From: Streptomyces rubellomurinus
GTDB lineage: Bacteria > Actinomycetota > Actinomycetes > Streptomycetales > Streptomycetaceae
Reading direction: 5' to 3'
Length of the DNA: 64,000 nt
NCBI RefSeq assembly: GCF_000961885.1
Contig: NZ_JZKH01000002.1
Span: forward strand, 1-64,000
Numbering within the stretch: the first letter of the stretch is position 1; every line of letters begins with the position of its first letter. This document shows, one piece after another, positions 43,792-52,098 of the stretch. A model generated the notes under the pieces. The model ran no database searches and had not been told where the DNA came from. It saw only the letters and a list, made by a program, of their open reading frames with translations. A program made the translations under genes and the position numbers.

Positions 43792-44823
43792 ATGTCGTCG
43801 ACGATGCCGTTCGGAACGGACCTGCGCGCCGAGCTCGGCACGCCCCGCCGCAGCTGCCGCCTGGAGAGCAGCCCGCGGTCCCGGGTGTGGCGGGCCGAGG
43901 TGGACGGCACTCCGGTCGTCGTCAAGCAGCTCGTCGACGGCCCGGAGGCCGACGAGCGCTACGCCCGCGAGGTCACCGCCCTGCGGCTCGCCGCCCGCTC
44001 CGGCCCTCCCGTCACACCGCGGCTGCTCGGCACCGACCCGGCCGAGCGCGTCCTCGTCCTCGAACTCCTGGAGCACCAACAGCCCCGCGAGGACTGGCTG
44101 ATCGACTACGCCACGACGCTCGCCCGCCTCCACGCGACCACCGGCCCCGCCGACGCGGGCGGCGCGCTCCCCGCCTGGTCCGGCCCGACCGAGCGCGACA
44201 CCGAGTCCTTCCTCCACCTCGCCACCGCCCTCGGCGTCGAGGCCCCGTCCGCCGTCCGCGCCGAACTCGACGGCCTCCTCGCCCGCCTGCACCGCACCCC
44301 GGGCCACGCCCTGCTGCACGGCGACCCCTGCCCCGGCAACGACCTGCACACCACCCACGGCGTGCGCTTCATCGACTTCGAGCAGGCCTCGCTCGGCCAC
44401 GGCATCGTCGAACTCGCCTACCTGCGCATCGGATTCCCCACCTGCTGGTGCTCCACCGCCCCGCCGCCGGCCCTGCTCGACGCGGCGGAGGCCGCCTACC
44501 GGACGGCCTGGCGCGACGCGACGGGCACCGACGTCGACGGCGACCTCACCGACGCCTGCGCCGGCTGGCTGCTGCGCGGCGACGCCCTCGTCCAGCGCGC
44601 CCGCCGGGGCGCCACCGACCACCTGGCCGAACTCCCGGCGCGGGACTGGACGTGGGGCACGGCGACGGCCCGCCAGCGCCTGGCCCACCGCCTCGCCGTC
44701 GTCGACGGCCTGGCGGCCGACCGCGACGACCTCCGGCACCTCGGCCGGCTCGCCGCGGCCGTCCGCCGGGCCATGCTCACGCGCTGGCCGACCATCCGCC
44801 CGCTCCCGGCGAAGCGGCCGTAA
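43792..44823 (+). CDS. Aminoglycoside/choline-kinase-fold phosphotransferase
   Basis: 343 residues. APH-type kinase fold: VVVKQLVDGPEADERYAREV with the ATP Lys, LLHGDPCPGNDLHTTHGVRF with the HGDxxxxN catalytic loop, FIDFEQASLGHGIVELAYLR with the DxE metal motif. Substrate (aminoglycoside, macrolide, choline or sugar) cannot be told. Start ATG after GAGGA. The neighbouring broken gene is on the opposite strand. Confidence 0.8.
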   Translation: MSSTMPFGTDLRAELGTPRRSCRLESSPRSRVWRAEVDGTPVVVKQLVDGPEADERYAREVTALRLAARSGPPVTPRLLGTDPAERVLVLELLEHQQPREDWLIDYATTLARLHATTGPADAGGALPAWSGPTERDTESFLHLATALGVEAPSAVRAELDGLLARLHRTPGHALLHGDPCPGNDLHTTHGVRFIDFEQASLGHGIVELAYLRIGFPTCWCSTAPPPALLDAAEAAYRTAWRDATGTDVDGDLTDACAGWLLRGDALVQRARRGATDHLAELPARDWTWGTATARQRLAHRLAVVDGLAADRDDLRHLGRLAAAVRRAMLTRWPTIRPLPAKRP

Positions 44824-44871
44824 CGGCCGTCACGGCCGTCACGGCCAGCCCCGCCCAACCCGCCGCGCGGC

Positions 44872-45171
44872 TCAACGCCCCCAAGGCCCCCACCACTTGG
44901 GCGGCAGCGGGTCGGCCGGCGCGGAGGTCGGCTGGTCCGGGTGCAGCCCCAGCCGCCGCAGCACCTCGGCCCGGAAGCGAACGGCGACCGTGCCGTGCCA
45001 GTGCCCGTCCGCGCCCACGCCGCAGATCAGGTCGATCCGGACGTCCTCCCCCGCGAACGGGTACCAGTCGATCCCCCGGTCACGCAGTCAAACCGCGGTC
45101 AGCTGCCACGGCTTGGGGCTGCCGGAGACGTTGGGGAAGCAGAACAGGGTCACCCACTCGGATTCGTCCAT
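44872..45171 (-). pseudogene. Gene interrupted by one in-frame TGA
   Basis: An ATG at 45171, with a GGATGGGGGG ribosome site, opens 27 residues (MDESEWVTLFCFPNVSGSPK PWQLTAV) and then TGA at 45090-45088. The same frame continues without another stop for 71 codons (LRDRGIDWYPFAGEDVRIDL, ICGVGADGHWHGTVAVRFRA, EVLRRLGLHPDQPTSAPADP, ending KWWGPWGR) to TGA 44874-44872. Codon usage on both sides is coding-like. A nonsense mutation, a sequencing error or recoding could explain it. I recall Streptomyces proteins of this style without the stop. No family function known. Confidence 0.6.
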
Positions 45172-45212
45172 CCCCCCATCCTCTCCGGCAACTCCCGGCA
45201 GTCGCCACCGCC

Positions 45213-45674
45213 TCACGCGGGCAGGTTCCCGTCCCCGCCCAGGTTGTCGACCATCCTCCGCAGCACGTTGATCGTCGTCACGAAGTCCTCCGGATCGATC
45301 CCCTCGTGCGTCCGAAGGTGCACCCGCAGGTTGCGCTCCCGGGCGCGCAGCCGCCCGGCCTCGCCCGCCTCGGTCAGCGTCATGGCGCCCTCGGCCCCCT
45401 CGACCAGCCACTCCCGTGCGACCAGATCGTCGAACACGGCGTCGAAGTCGAGCCCGAGGTCCTCGTACCGCGCCAGTCGGTCGACCAGCGTCGCCCGGGT
45501 CCACGCCCCCGGCGCCCCGGCCACGTGGTTGAGCGTCCACCAGTGCGGCTGCGCAAGGCCCTCCACCGCCAACTGGTCACGAAGTCCGCCGACCACCCGC
45601 CGGTACACCTCGCCGCTCCACGCCCCGATCGGCTGCCCGGCCAGTACCTCATGCGCGTACTCCTCGACTGCCAC
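45213..45674 (-). CDS. MarR-type winged-helix regulator
   Basis: 153 residues. Helices and wing: WWTLNHVAGAPGAWTRATLV, LGLDFDAVFDDLVAREWLVE, GAMTLTEAGEAGRLRARERN, HLRTHEGIDPEDFVTTINVL. The layout is MarR-like, similar to SCO6745-type small regulators; the target is unknown. GTG start at 45674. A hydrophobic CA-type DNA-binding helix is not strongly marked, so a MarR call is moderate. Confidence 0.6.
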   Translation of the reverse strand: MAVEEYAHEVLAGQPIGAWSGEVYRRVVGGLRDQLAVEGLAQPHWWTLNHVAGAPGAWTRATLVDRLARYEDLGLDFDAVFDDLVAREWLVEGAEGAMTLTEAGEAGRLRARERNLRVHLRTHEGIDPEDFVTTINVLRRMVDNLGGDGNLPA

Positions 45675-45743
45675 GCGAGCACCCTCCCTCTCGTCGAACC
45701 CCCGCCGAACGTCTTCACGCTAGGAGTTCAAGCCGCCTTGAGG

Positions 45744-46157
45744 TCAAGGCGCCCCTGGGCCGAGCCCGGCAGCCGCCCGTCGCCCCTGCGGCGTCCAGGC
45801 CGCCACCAGGTCGAGCAGCCCGGGGAAGCGCGCGTTCAGGTCGTCCACCCGCACGTGGCTGCGCCGCTCCAGCCCGTACTGCCGCTGCCGGGTGACGCCG
45901 GCCTCGCGCAGCGCCTTGAAGTGGTGGGTGAGCGAGGACTTGGGCCGGTCGAGGCCGAACCAGCCGCAGGAGTGGTCGAAGTCCTCGGACTCCAGCAGGA
46001 GTTTGCGCACGATCGTGAGCCGCAGCGGGTCGCTGAGCGCGCCCAGCACGGTCTCCAGCCGCAGCTCGTCGACACCCGGCTCGGCCAGCGGTTCGGGCAG
46101 GTCAGTGGGCTCCGCGATCACCTTGAAGGCCGCAACACCCTTCGCAGCACCAGCCAT
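45744..46157 (-). CDS. ArsR family transcriptional repressor
   Basis: 137 residues. ArsR winged helix: ETVLGALSDPLRLTIVRKLL, SSLTHHFKALREAGVTRQRQ, YGLERRSHVRVDDLNARFPG. The segment SEDFDHSCGWFGLDRPKSSL carries the H/C candidate residues. Divergent from an MFS gene with 120 bp between, holding two 8-6-8 inverted repeats, the expected operators for this repressor and the exporter. Start ATG chosen. Confidence 0.8.
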   Translation of the reverse strand: MAGAAKGVAAFKVIAEPTDLPEPLAEPGVDELRLETVLGALSDPLRLTIVRKLLLESEDFDHSCGWFGLDRPKSSLTHHFKALREAGVTRQRQYGLERRSHVRVDDLNARFPGLLDLVAAWTPQGRRAAAGLGPGAP

Positions 46158-46193
46158 TGACGACTCCTCACACCGCGCATCGATCCGGCTTTC

Positions 46194-46215
46194 CAGTACG
46201 ACTCCAATCGTACTG
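46194..46215. promoter_or_regulatory. Operator O1 (perfect inverted repeat)
   Basis: CAGTACGA at 46194-46201 and TCGTACTG at 46208-46215, perfect 8-bp arms with a 6-bp spacer, between the divergent ArsR and MFS genes. Confidence 0.65.
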
Positions 46216-46221
46216 CATGCT

Positions 46222-46243
46222 AAGTTCGACTCGACTCGTACTG
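46222..46243. promoter_or_regulatory. Operator O2 (imperfect inverted repeat)
   Basis: AAGTTCGA at 46222-46229 (6 of 8 matches to O1 left arm) and TCGTACTG at 46236-46243, again 6 bp apart; centre 28 bp from O1. Confidence 0.6.
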
Positions 46244-46277
46244 ATGAGGCAGCCCGACCCGAACGGGAGACACCGTC

Positions 46278-47543
46278 ATGCCCCGAACCGCCACCGCGCC
46301 CGCGCCGCCCGCTACCGCCACCGCCCCCACCACCGGGGCGGCACCGACCACCACCCCCCTGTGGTGGATCTGGCTCGCCGCCTGGCCGGTCACCGCCGTC
46401 TTCGTCCTCTCGAACGCCGCCACCCCGCTCTACGTCCTGTGGCAGCACGACATCGGCTTCTCCAAGGGCACCCTGACCGTCGTCTTCGCCTTCTACATCG
46501 TCGGCCTGATCGGCTCGCTGCTGGTCTCCGGCGTGCTCTCCGACCGCATCGGCCGCAAGCCCGTCCTGCTCCCGGCGCTCGTCCTCGCCCTCGCCGCCTG
46601 CCTGGTCTTCGGCACCGCGACCAGCGTCGCGGCCCTGATCGTGGCCCGGCTGTTCACCGGGATCGCGGTCGGCGCCGTCGTCTCGGCCGGCATGGCCGCC
46701 GTCACCGACGTGGCCGGCCCGGCCCGCAGGCGGACGGCCGCCCTGCTCGCCTCCTGCGCGATGGTCTTCGGCGCCGGGCTCGGCCCGCTGCTCGCCGGCG
46801 TGCTCTCCGAACTGGCACCCGCGCCGACCACCACCGTCTTCGCGGTCGAGGCCGTCCTGCTGGCCACCGCCGTCCTCACCGTGCTCCGCATGCCACTGCC
46901 CCGGTCCGAGCGACGCCCCCAGCCGAAGCCGACCGGCCCCTGGATCCGCGTCCCCGGTGTGCCGGCCGGCACCGGCCGCCAACTCGCCCTCGGCATCGCG
47001 GTGTTCGCACCCGGCATCACCGCGACCTCGTTCGTGCTCTCGCTCGGCCCCTCGCTGCTCTCGGGCCTGCTCGGCACCAGCAGCCGGATCGTCGCCGGCG
47101 CGATGGCCTTCGTGATGTTCCTCGCCGCCACCGGCGTGCAGTTCGCCGTCCAGCGGCTGCGCCGCCGCACCATCCTGACGGCCGGCGCCGCGACCACCGC
47201 GCTCGGCATGCTCACCCTGGTCGCCGCCGTGCGCACCGAGGCGGTGGCGCTCCTCGTCCTGGCCGCGCTGCTGGCCGGCGCCGGCCAGGGCATGGGGCAG
47301 CTCGGCGGCCTGTCGCTGCTCAACTCGGCCGTCCCGCCGCAGCGCCTGGCCGAGGCCAACGCCGCGCTCAACGTCGGCGGCTACCTCCCGGCCGGCCTCC
47401 TGCCGGTCTCGGCCGGCTACCTCAGCGACGCGGTCGGCCTGACCACCGGCGCCACGGTGTTCGGCCTGGTCCTGCTGGCCCTCGCCGTCCTCGGCGGCCT
47501 GCTGGTCCGCGCCACCCGCCGCCGGGTCACCGACCCCGCGTGA
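46278..47543 (+). CDS. MFS transporter
   Basis: 421 residues, about 12 membrane helices. The signature loop after helix 2 reads GVLSDRIGRKPVLLPALVLA (D-R-x-G-R-K), with RLFTGIAVGAVVSAGMAAVT in helix 4 and PARRRTAALLASCAMVFGAG. Drug-efflux-like major facilitator; substrate is not predictable. GGGAGACACC before the ATG. Divergent from the ArsR repressor and probably repressed by it at O1/O2. A 17 bp hairpin follows. Confidence 0.85.
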   Translation: MPRTATAPAPPATATAPTTGAAPTTTPLWWIWLAAWPVTAVFVLSNAATPLYVLWQHDIGFSKGTLTVVFAFYIVGLIGSLLVSGVLSDRIGRKPVLLPALVLALAACLVFGTATSVAALIVARLFTGIAVGAVVSAGMAAVTDVAGPARRRTAALLASCAMVFGAGLGPLLAGVLSELAPAPTTTVFAVEAVLLATAVLTVLRMPLPRSERRPQPKPTGPWIRVPGVPAGTGRQLALGIAVFAPGITATSFVLSLGPSLLSGLLGTSSRIVAGAMAFVMFLAATGVQFAVQRLRRRTILTAGAATTALGMLTLVAAVRTEAVALLVLAALLAGAGQGMGQLGGLSLLNSAVPPQRLAEANAALNVGGYLPAGLLPVSAGYLSDAVGLTTGATVFGLVLLALAVLGGLLVRATRRRVTDPA

Positions 47544-47552
47544 ACCACCGCC

Positions 47553-47592
47553 GGGTGCGGCCGGGGGCGACCGACCGCCCCCGGCCGCACCC
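47553..47592 (+). terminator. Terminator after the MFS gene
   Basis: Perfect 17 bp stem (47553-47569 with 47576-47592), 6 nt loop, 10 nt past the MFS stop codon. Confidence 0.8.
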
Positions 47593-47596
47593 CTCT

Positions 47597-47647
47597 ACCG
47601 ACCGTCCGGCTCCACCGACCGTCCGGCTCTACCGGCCGTCCAGCTCC
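47597..47647. repeat. Three tandem 17-bp repeats
   Basis: ACCGACCGTCCGGCTCC-type units at 47597, 47614 and 47631; the third holds the last codons and reaches past the stop codon of the minus-strand DLH gene. Confidence 0.8.
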
Positions 47648-48228
47648 GCCAGGAAGTCCAGCGCCGCCGCCCAGGCCCGCTCCGCCGCCTCGGCGTCGAA
47701 GTCCGGCAGGTCCGGGTCGGTGAACAGGTGCCCGGCGCCCCGGTAGCGGTGCACCTCCACGTCCGCCCCGGCCCGCAGCATCCGCAGGTACCAGGCGTTC
47801 AGCCAGTCCTCCGGCTCGAACGGGTCGGGCTCGGCCATGTGCAGCTGCACCGGGATCTCGGTCGCCGCGTCCTCCCGCAGGTCCGAGGTGCCGTGCAGGA
47901 GCAGCAGCCCGCGCGCCTTCTCGTCGGCCAGCGCCATGTTCTGCGCGACGGCCCCGCCGAGCGCGAACCCGGCGTACACCAGCCCGTCCGCGGACAGCGG
48001 GGCGACCGCCGTCACCGCGCGCCGCAGCAGCTCCTCGCTGCCGCCGATCTCCTCCTGGTACGCGCCGGCGGCCTCGTACGCGGTCGCCGCCTCGGTGTCG
48101 TCGAAGGTCCGCCCGTCGAACAGGTCCGGCGTGTGCACGGTGTGCCCGGCGGCGCGCAGCCGGTCGGCGGCGGCGTGCACGGCCGGGCGCAGCCCGTGGG
48201 CGGAGTGGAAGAGGACGATCTGGGCCAC
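47629..48228 (-). CDS. Dienelactone hydrolase family protein, nucleophile replaced by Ala
   Basis: 199 residues, DLH-like alpha/beta fold: VLFHSAHGLRPAVHAAADRL, LVYAGFALGGAVAQNMALAD, AEPDPFEPEDWLNAWYLRML, RGAGHLFTDPDLPDFDAEAA (His). At the elbow, G-F-A-L-G-G has Ala where active DLH members have Cys or Ser, so this protein is probably not a hydrolase, or acts by another route. GTG start with AAGGA upstream. Last codons and stop overlap a 17-bp repeat. Convergent with the MFS gene. Confidence 0.75.
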   Translation of the reverse strand: MAQIVLFHSAHGLRPAVHAAADRLRAAGHTVHTPDLFDGRTFDDTEAATAYEAAGAYQEEIGGSEELLRRAVTAVAPLSADGLVYAGFALGGAVAQNMALADEKARGLLLLHGTSDLREDAATEIPVQLHMAEPDPFEPEDWLNAWYLRMLRAGADVEVHRYRGAGHLFTDPDLPDFDAEAAERAWAAALDFLAELDGR

Positions 48229-48294
48229 GGTTTCGGGTCCTTCACCAGACGAGATCAGCGGTACCCACCCATGATCCCCCACCCGCGATCCCCC

Positions 48295-48324
48295 GCCACC
48301 GCCACCGCCACCGCCACCGCCACC
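48295..48324. repeat. Five tandem GCCACC hexamers
   Basis: Perfect (GCCACC)5 just after the stop codon of the ABC permease gene (minus strand GGTGGC repeats). Slippage-prone, of unknown use. Confidence 0.9.
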
Positions 48325-48327
48325 GTC

Positions 48328-49185
48328 CTAGGACACCACGTCCTTGCGCGCGAACCCGCGGAACGCCAGCGCCAGCAGCACCGCCGCGTACGAGAGCGAC
48401 AGCGACACGCCCTGCAGCATCCCGCCCCACTCCAGCTGCGGCTGCAGCGCGTCCGCCCAGGCGTACTGCCAGTGCGCGGGCAGCCACTGCCGCAGGTCGC
48501 CGAGCGCGGTGATGGTGTCCAGTACCGCCGTGATGATCGACGCGAACACCGCCCCGCCGACCGCCCCGAGCGGCGCGTCCGTCGCCGTCGAGAGCCAGAA
48601 CGCCAGCGCGGCGATCACGACCTCGCTCAGGAACACGAAGGCCACCGCCAGCGCGATCCGGGGCAGCGCCTCCCCGGCCGGCAGGCTGGCCCCGGCGGGC
48701 AGCTTCAGGTCGCCCCACCCGTACGCCGCCGTCCCGACGGCCAGCCCGATCGTGGGCAGCAGCACCACCGCGACCGCCGAGAACGCCAGCCCGACCGCGA
48801 ACTTGCGGGCGAGCAGCCGCGCCCTGGGCACGGGGGCGGCGAGCAGATAGCGCAGCGAGGACCAGCTGGCCTCCGAGGCGACGGTGTCGCCGCAGAACAG
48901 CGCGACCGGGATCACCAGCAGGAAGCCGGTGCCGACGAACAGCATGGTGACGGCGAAGTTGGCGCCGGAGGCGGTGGCCAGTTCGATGAACGTGGTCCGG
49001 TCCGGGCGGCTGGGGGTGCCGCCGATCTGGAACGCGGCCAGGATGACGAACGGCATGACGGCGAGCACCCCGCCGACCACCATGGTGCGGCGACGCCGCA
49101 GCTGCCGCATCGCCTCCACCCGCAGCGGCAGCGTCCGGCCCGCCCGGTACCCCTCGGCATGATCCGTAGCGACCACAGAGCTCAC
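48328..49185 (-). CDS. ABC-2 type permease
   Basis: 285 residues, six predicted membrane helices: RTMVVGGVLAVMPFVILAAF, FAVTMLFVGTGFLLVIPVAL, FAVGLAFSAVAVVLLPTIGL, IALAVAFVFLSEVVIAALAF, AVGGAVFASIITAVLDTITA, LSLSYAAVLLALAFRGFAR. GTG start overlaps the fusion-protein stop by four bases, so it is the partner of that ABC ATPase. GDTVASEASWSSLRYLLAAP resembles the coupling loop. Confidence 0.8.
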   Translation of the reverse strand: MSSVVATDHAEGYRAGRTLPLRVEAMRQLRRRRTMVVGGVLAVMPFVILAAFQIGGTPSRPDRTTFIELATASGANFAVTMLFVGTGFLLVIPVALFCGDTVASEASWSSLRYLLAAPVPRARLLARKFAVGLAFSAVAVVLLPTIGLAVGTAAYGWGDLKLPAGASLPAGEALPRIALAVAFVFLSEVVIAALAFWLSTATDAPLGAVGGAVFASIITAVLDTITALGDLRQWLPAHWQYAWADALQPQLEWGGMLQGVSLSLSYAAVLLALAFRGFARKDVVS

Positions 49186-51959
49186 GCCGCACCTCCTCCG
49201 ATCAACGACAGGAACGCGTCCTCCAGCCGGCGCTGCGGCCCGGCGCTCTCCACCGGCACCCCGAGCCGCACCAGCTCGGCGAGCAGGTCGCTCGCCGCCA
49301 GCCCGTCCAGCCGGACGAGCAGTCCGCCCTCGACGGCCTCCGCCGAGCCGACCCCGGCCAGCGCGCCGACCTTCCCGGCGACGTCCTCCGGGTCGCAGCC
49401 CGCCGCGACGCCGATCATCAGCAGCTCGCCGGCGCCGACGATCTCGCCGACCGGCCCGGCCGTGACCAGCCGTCCGCGGTCCATGACCACCAGGTCGGTG
49501 CAGCTCTGCTCGACCTCGGCCAGCAGGTGGCTGGAGACGATGACGGTCCGCCCGCCGGCCGCGTACCGGATCATCACCTCGCGCATCTCGCGGATCTGCG
49601 GCGGGTCGAGCCCGTTGGTCGGCTCGTCGAGGATCAGCAGGTCCGGCATGCCGAGCATGGCCTGGGCGATGGCGAGCCGCTGCCGCATGCCCTGCGAGTA
49701 CGTCCGCACGGCGCGCTCCAGCGCCTCGCCGAGGCCGGCGATCTCCAGCGCCTCCGCGAAGTGCGCGTCGGCCTCCGGTCGCCCGGTGGCCTGCCAGTAC
49801 AGCCGCAGGTTGGCCCGTCCGCTGAGGTGCGGCAGGAAGCCGGCGCCCTCGACGAACGCGCCGACCCGGGAGAGCACGGGGGCGCCGGGCCGGACGAGGT
49901 GTCCGAAGATCCGGATCTCCCCGGCGTCCGGCCGGATCAGGCCCATCAGCATCCGCAGCGTGGTGGTCTTGCCGGCGCCGTTCGGGCCGAGCAGCCCGAG
50001 CACCTGCCCCTGCTCCACCCGGAAGCCCAACTCCCGTACGGCGTAGCGGTCCTGGGAGCCCTTGTAGCGCTTGCTCAGCCCGGTGATCTGCAGCGGCACC
50101 CCGGCCAGCTCCGGATCGAACTCCACATCAGCGACCCTCCGACGCCGCAGCCGGGGCACCAGCAGAAGAGCGGCCGCCACCGCCACGGCGACCAGCGGCA
50201 GCGCCCAGGTCCGGGCGGGCAGCGGCGCCGCCTCGGTGACCAGCTCCTCGACGGTCGGCACGCTCAGCGCCCCGGCCGGGGTGACCTGGTAGGTGGCCGG
50301 CTCGGCGGGCGAGGCGTACGCCAGGTCGGTGGCCGCGAGCACGAGGCGCAGCCGGTGCCCGGCCGGGAAGTCGTGGTCGACGGCGGGCAGCGCCACCGTC
50401 ACCGTCCGCCCGGCGTCCGCGCCGGTGACCCGCAGCGGGGCGGCGAGCTGCTGCGGCAGCACCGCCTTCCCGTCCGGCCCGACGTCGTACAGCTTCGCGA
50501 ACAGCACCGCGTCCGACCGGTCGGCCTTGACCCGCACGGGCACGGTCGGCTGCCCGGTCAGGTGCAGCGCCTTGTCCAGCGGTTCCGAGTCGAAGGCGGC
50601 GTTCTGCCCGGGGAAGTCCAGCGACAGCCCGGCGCCGAGCGAGGCCGCCTGGCTGAGCGCGCCGATGCCGGGCAGCGTCGAGATGTTGGGCGGCGCGCCG
50701 CCGGGCGGGTTGGCGACGGTCTTCTCCCCGCCGGCCAGCTCCACCGTCCGCGTCCCCGTCCCGCCGAGCCCCGGGTACCGGTCCGCCGTGGCCCCGCGCA
50801 GCACCGCTTGGAATCCGGTCGAGTCGACGCCCCCGGTCCGGGTGACCCGGAACGCCGGCCCGGTGTCGCCGCCACCAGAGCCCTTCAAGTAGCGGTCGAA
50901 CCAGGCCGTCACCCGGTCGTCCACCCGCGCACTGGTGTCCGTCCCGCCGTCGTGCCCGCCCGCGAACCAGTCCACCGCGACGGGCGCGCCGTTGGCCGCG
51001 ACGGCCCGCGCGATCCGGTCTCCCTGGTCGAGCGGGAACAGCGAGTCCTGCTGCCCCTGCACGACCAGCGTCGGCGCCTTGAGCTGCCCGGCCACCGAGG
51101 ACGGGCTGGAGCGGTCGAGCAGCGCGACGGCCTCCGGGTCGGCGTGCCCGGCGGTGGCCACCCGGTTGTACATCTGGCACAGCGACTCCAGGAACCGCCC
51201 GCAGCCGACCGGCCCGTCCCCGCCCTGCTGCGGCTTGTCGCCGGCGCGCGGCGCACCGCCGGAGGGCCCGAGGTCGCCGGCGGAGCCGGTGGTGAAGAAG
51301 ATCCCGGCCCACAGCTTCTTGAACACGCCGTCCGCCGCGCCCGAGCCCTGCACGCCCTGCGGGAACAGCGCGTCGGCCAGGTTCCACCAGGTGATCTGGG
51401 TGGCCACGGCCTTGATCCGGTGGTCGTACGCGGAGGCGAGCAGCGAGATCGCGCCGCCGTAGGAGGCGCCGGTGATGCCGACCCGCGGGTCGCCGGGCCC
51501 GTCGAGCTGCACCTCGGGGCGCTGGGCCAGCCAGTCCACCAGGTGCTTGACGTCCTCGACCTCGCGGTCCGGCGCGTTGAGCCCGATCTTCCCGCCCGAG
51601 TGCCCGAAGCCGCGCGCCGACCAGGTCAGCACCGCGTACCCCTGCCGGGCGAGCTGCTGGGCGCGCTCGCGCTCGCCCTCCTTCGAGCCGCCGAAGCCGT
51701 GCGCGAGCAGCACCGCCGGGCGCGGGCTGTCGCCGGTGGTGAAGAACGAGGTGTCCAGCTGGACCTGCTGGGTGCTGCCGGGCGTCTCCGGCATGCTGAG
51801 GAAACGGTCCTCCTCACGGACCGTCCGCTCGCCGCCCGAGGCCACCGTGGCCGTGCCGACCCCGGCCACCGCCACCAGGGCCACCGCCCCGGCCAGCACC
51901 CTGCGTCTCACGGACGTCTTCCGGCCGCGCCAACGCCGCCACGCCCCACCGAACTCCAT
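49182..51959 (-). CDS. Fusion of an extracytoplasmic CocE/S15-type hydrolase to an ABC ATPase
   Basis: 925 residues. An N-terminal membrane helix (VLAGAVALVAVAGVGTATVA, about 20-40) leads to an alpha/beta hydrolase of the X-Pro dipeptidyl-peptidase/CocE type: ITGASYGGAISLLAS (Ser), QGQQDSLFPLDQ (acid), AGGHDGGTDTS (His), then a beta-sandwich (residues about 370-600). A second helix (TWALPLVAVAVAAALLLVPR, about 625-645) brings the chain back inside to an ABC ATPase: LLGPNGAGKTTTLRMLMGLI, YSQGMRQRLAIAQAML, LLILDEPTNGLD. The start codon has TACGAT 8 nt upstream and no ribosome site. Co-translated with the permease. Probably a substrate-processing exporter. Confidence 0.85.
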   Translation of the reverse strand: MEFGGAWRRWRGRKTSVRRRVLAGAVALVAVAGVGTATVASGGERTVREEDRFLSMPETPGSTQQVQLDTSFFTTGDSPRPAVLLAHGFGGSKEGERERAQQLARQGYAVLTWSARGFGHSGGKIGLNAPDREVEDVKHLVDWLAQRPEVQLDGPGDPRVGITGASYGGAISLLASAYDHRIKAVATQITWWNLADALFPQGVQGSGAADGVFKKLWAGIFFTTGSAGDLGPSGGAPRAGDKPQQGGDGPVGCGRFLESLCQMYNRVATAGHADPEAVALLDRSSPSSVAGQLKAPTLVVQGQQDSLFPLDQGDRIARAVAANGAPVAVDWFAGGHDGGTDTSARVDDRVTAWFDRYLKGSGGGDTGPAFRVTRTGGVDSTGFQAVLRGATADRYPGLGGTGTRTVELAGGEKTVANPPGGAPPNISTLPGIGALSQAASLGAGLSLDFPGQNAAFDSEPLDKALHLTGQPTVPVRVKADRSDAVLFAKLYDVGPDGKAVLPQQLAAPLRVTGADAGRTVTVALPAVDHDFPAGHRLRLVLAATDLAYASPAEPATYQVTPAGALSVPTVEELVTEAAPLPARTWALPLVAVAVAAALLLVPRLRRRRVADVEFDPELAGVPLQITGLSKRYKGSQDRYAVRELGFRVEQGQVLGLLGPNGAGKTTTLRMLMGLIRPDAGEIRIFGHLVRPGAPVLSRVGAFVEGAGFLPHLSGRANLRLYWQATGRPEADAHFAEALEIAGLGEALERAVRTYSQGMRQRLAIAQAMLGMPDLLILDEPTNGLDPPQIREMREVMIRYAAGGRTVIVSSHLLAEVEQSCTDLVVMDRGRLVTAGPVGEIVGAGELLMIGVAAGCDPEDVAGKVGALAGVGSAEAVEGGLLVRLDGLAASDLLAELVRLGVPVESAGPQRRLEDAFLSLIGGGAA

Positions 51960-52098
51960 GGCCGCTGATCGTATCGGCCGCCCCGGTAGGCGTCCGATAA
52001 GGCCACCCCCCGAGCCACCGCACCTTTTGCCCGGTTCGCACCGGTGAACGCCGGTATCGTACGGCTCACCCGGCTCCCCCACCCCCGAGAAGGTGCCC

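Noticed and set aside
40804..44823. 1339-codon plus-strand frame ending with the phosphotransferase
   Set aside because: Only the last 343 codons show motifs; the rest is Pro/Arg-rich shadow of minus-strand genes.
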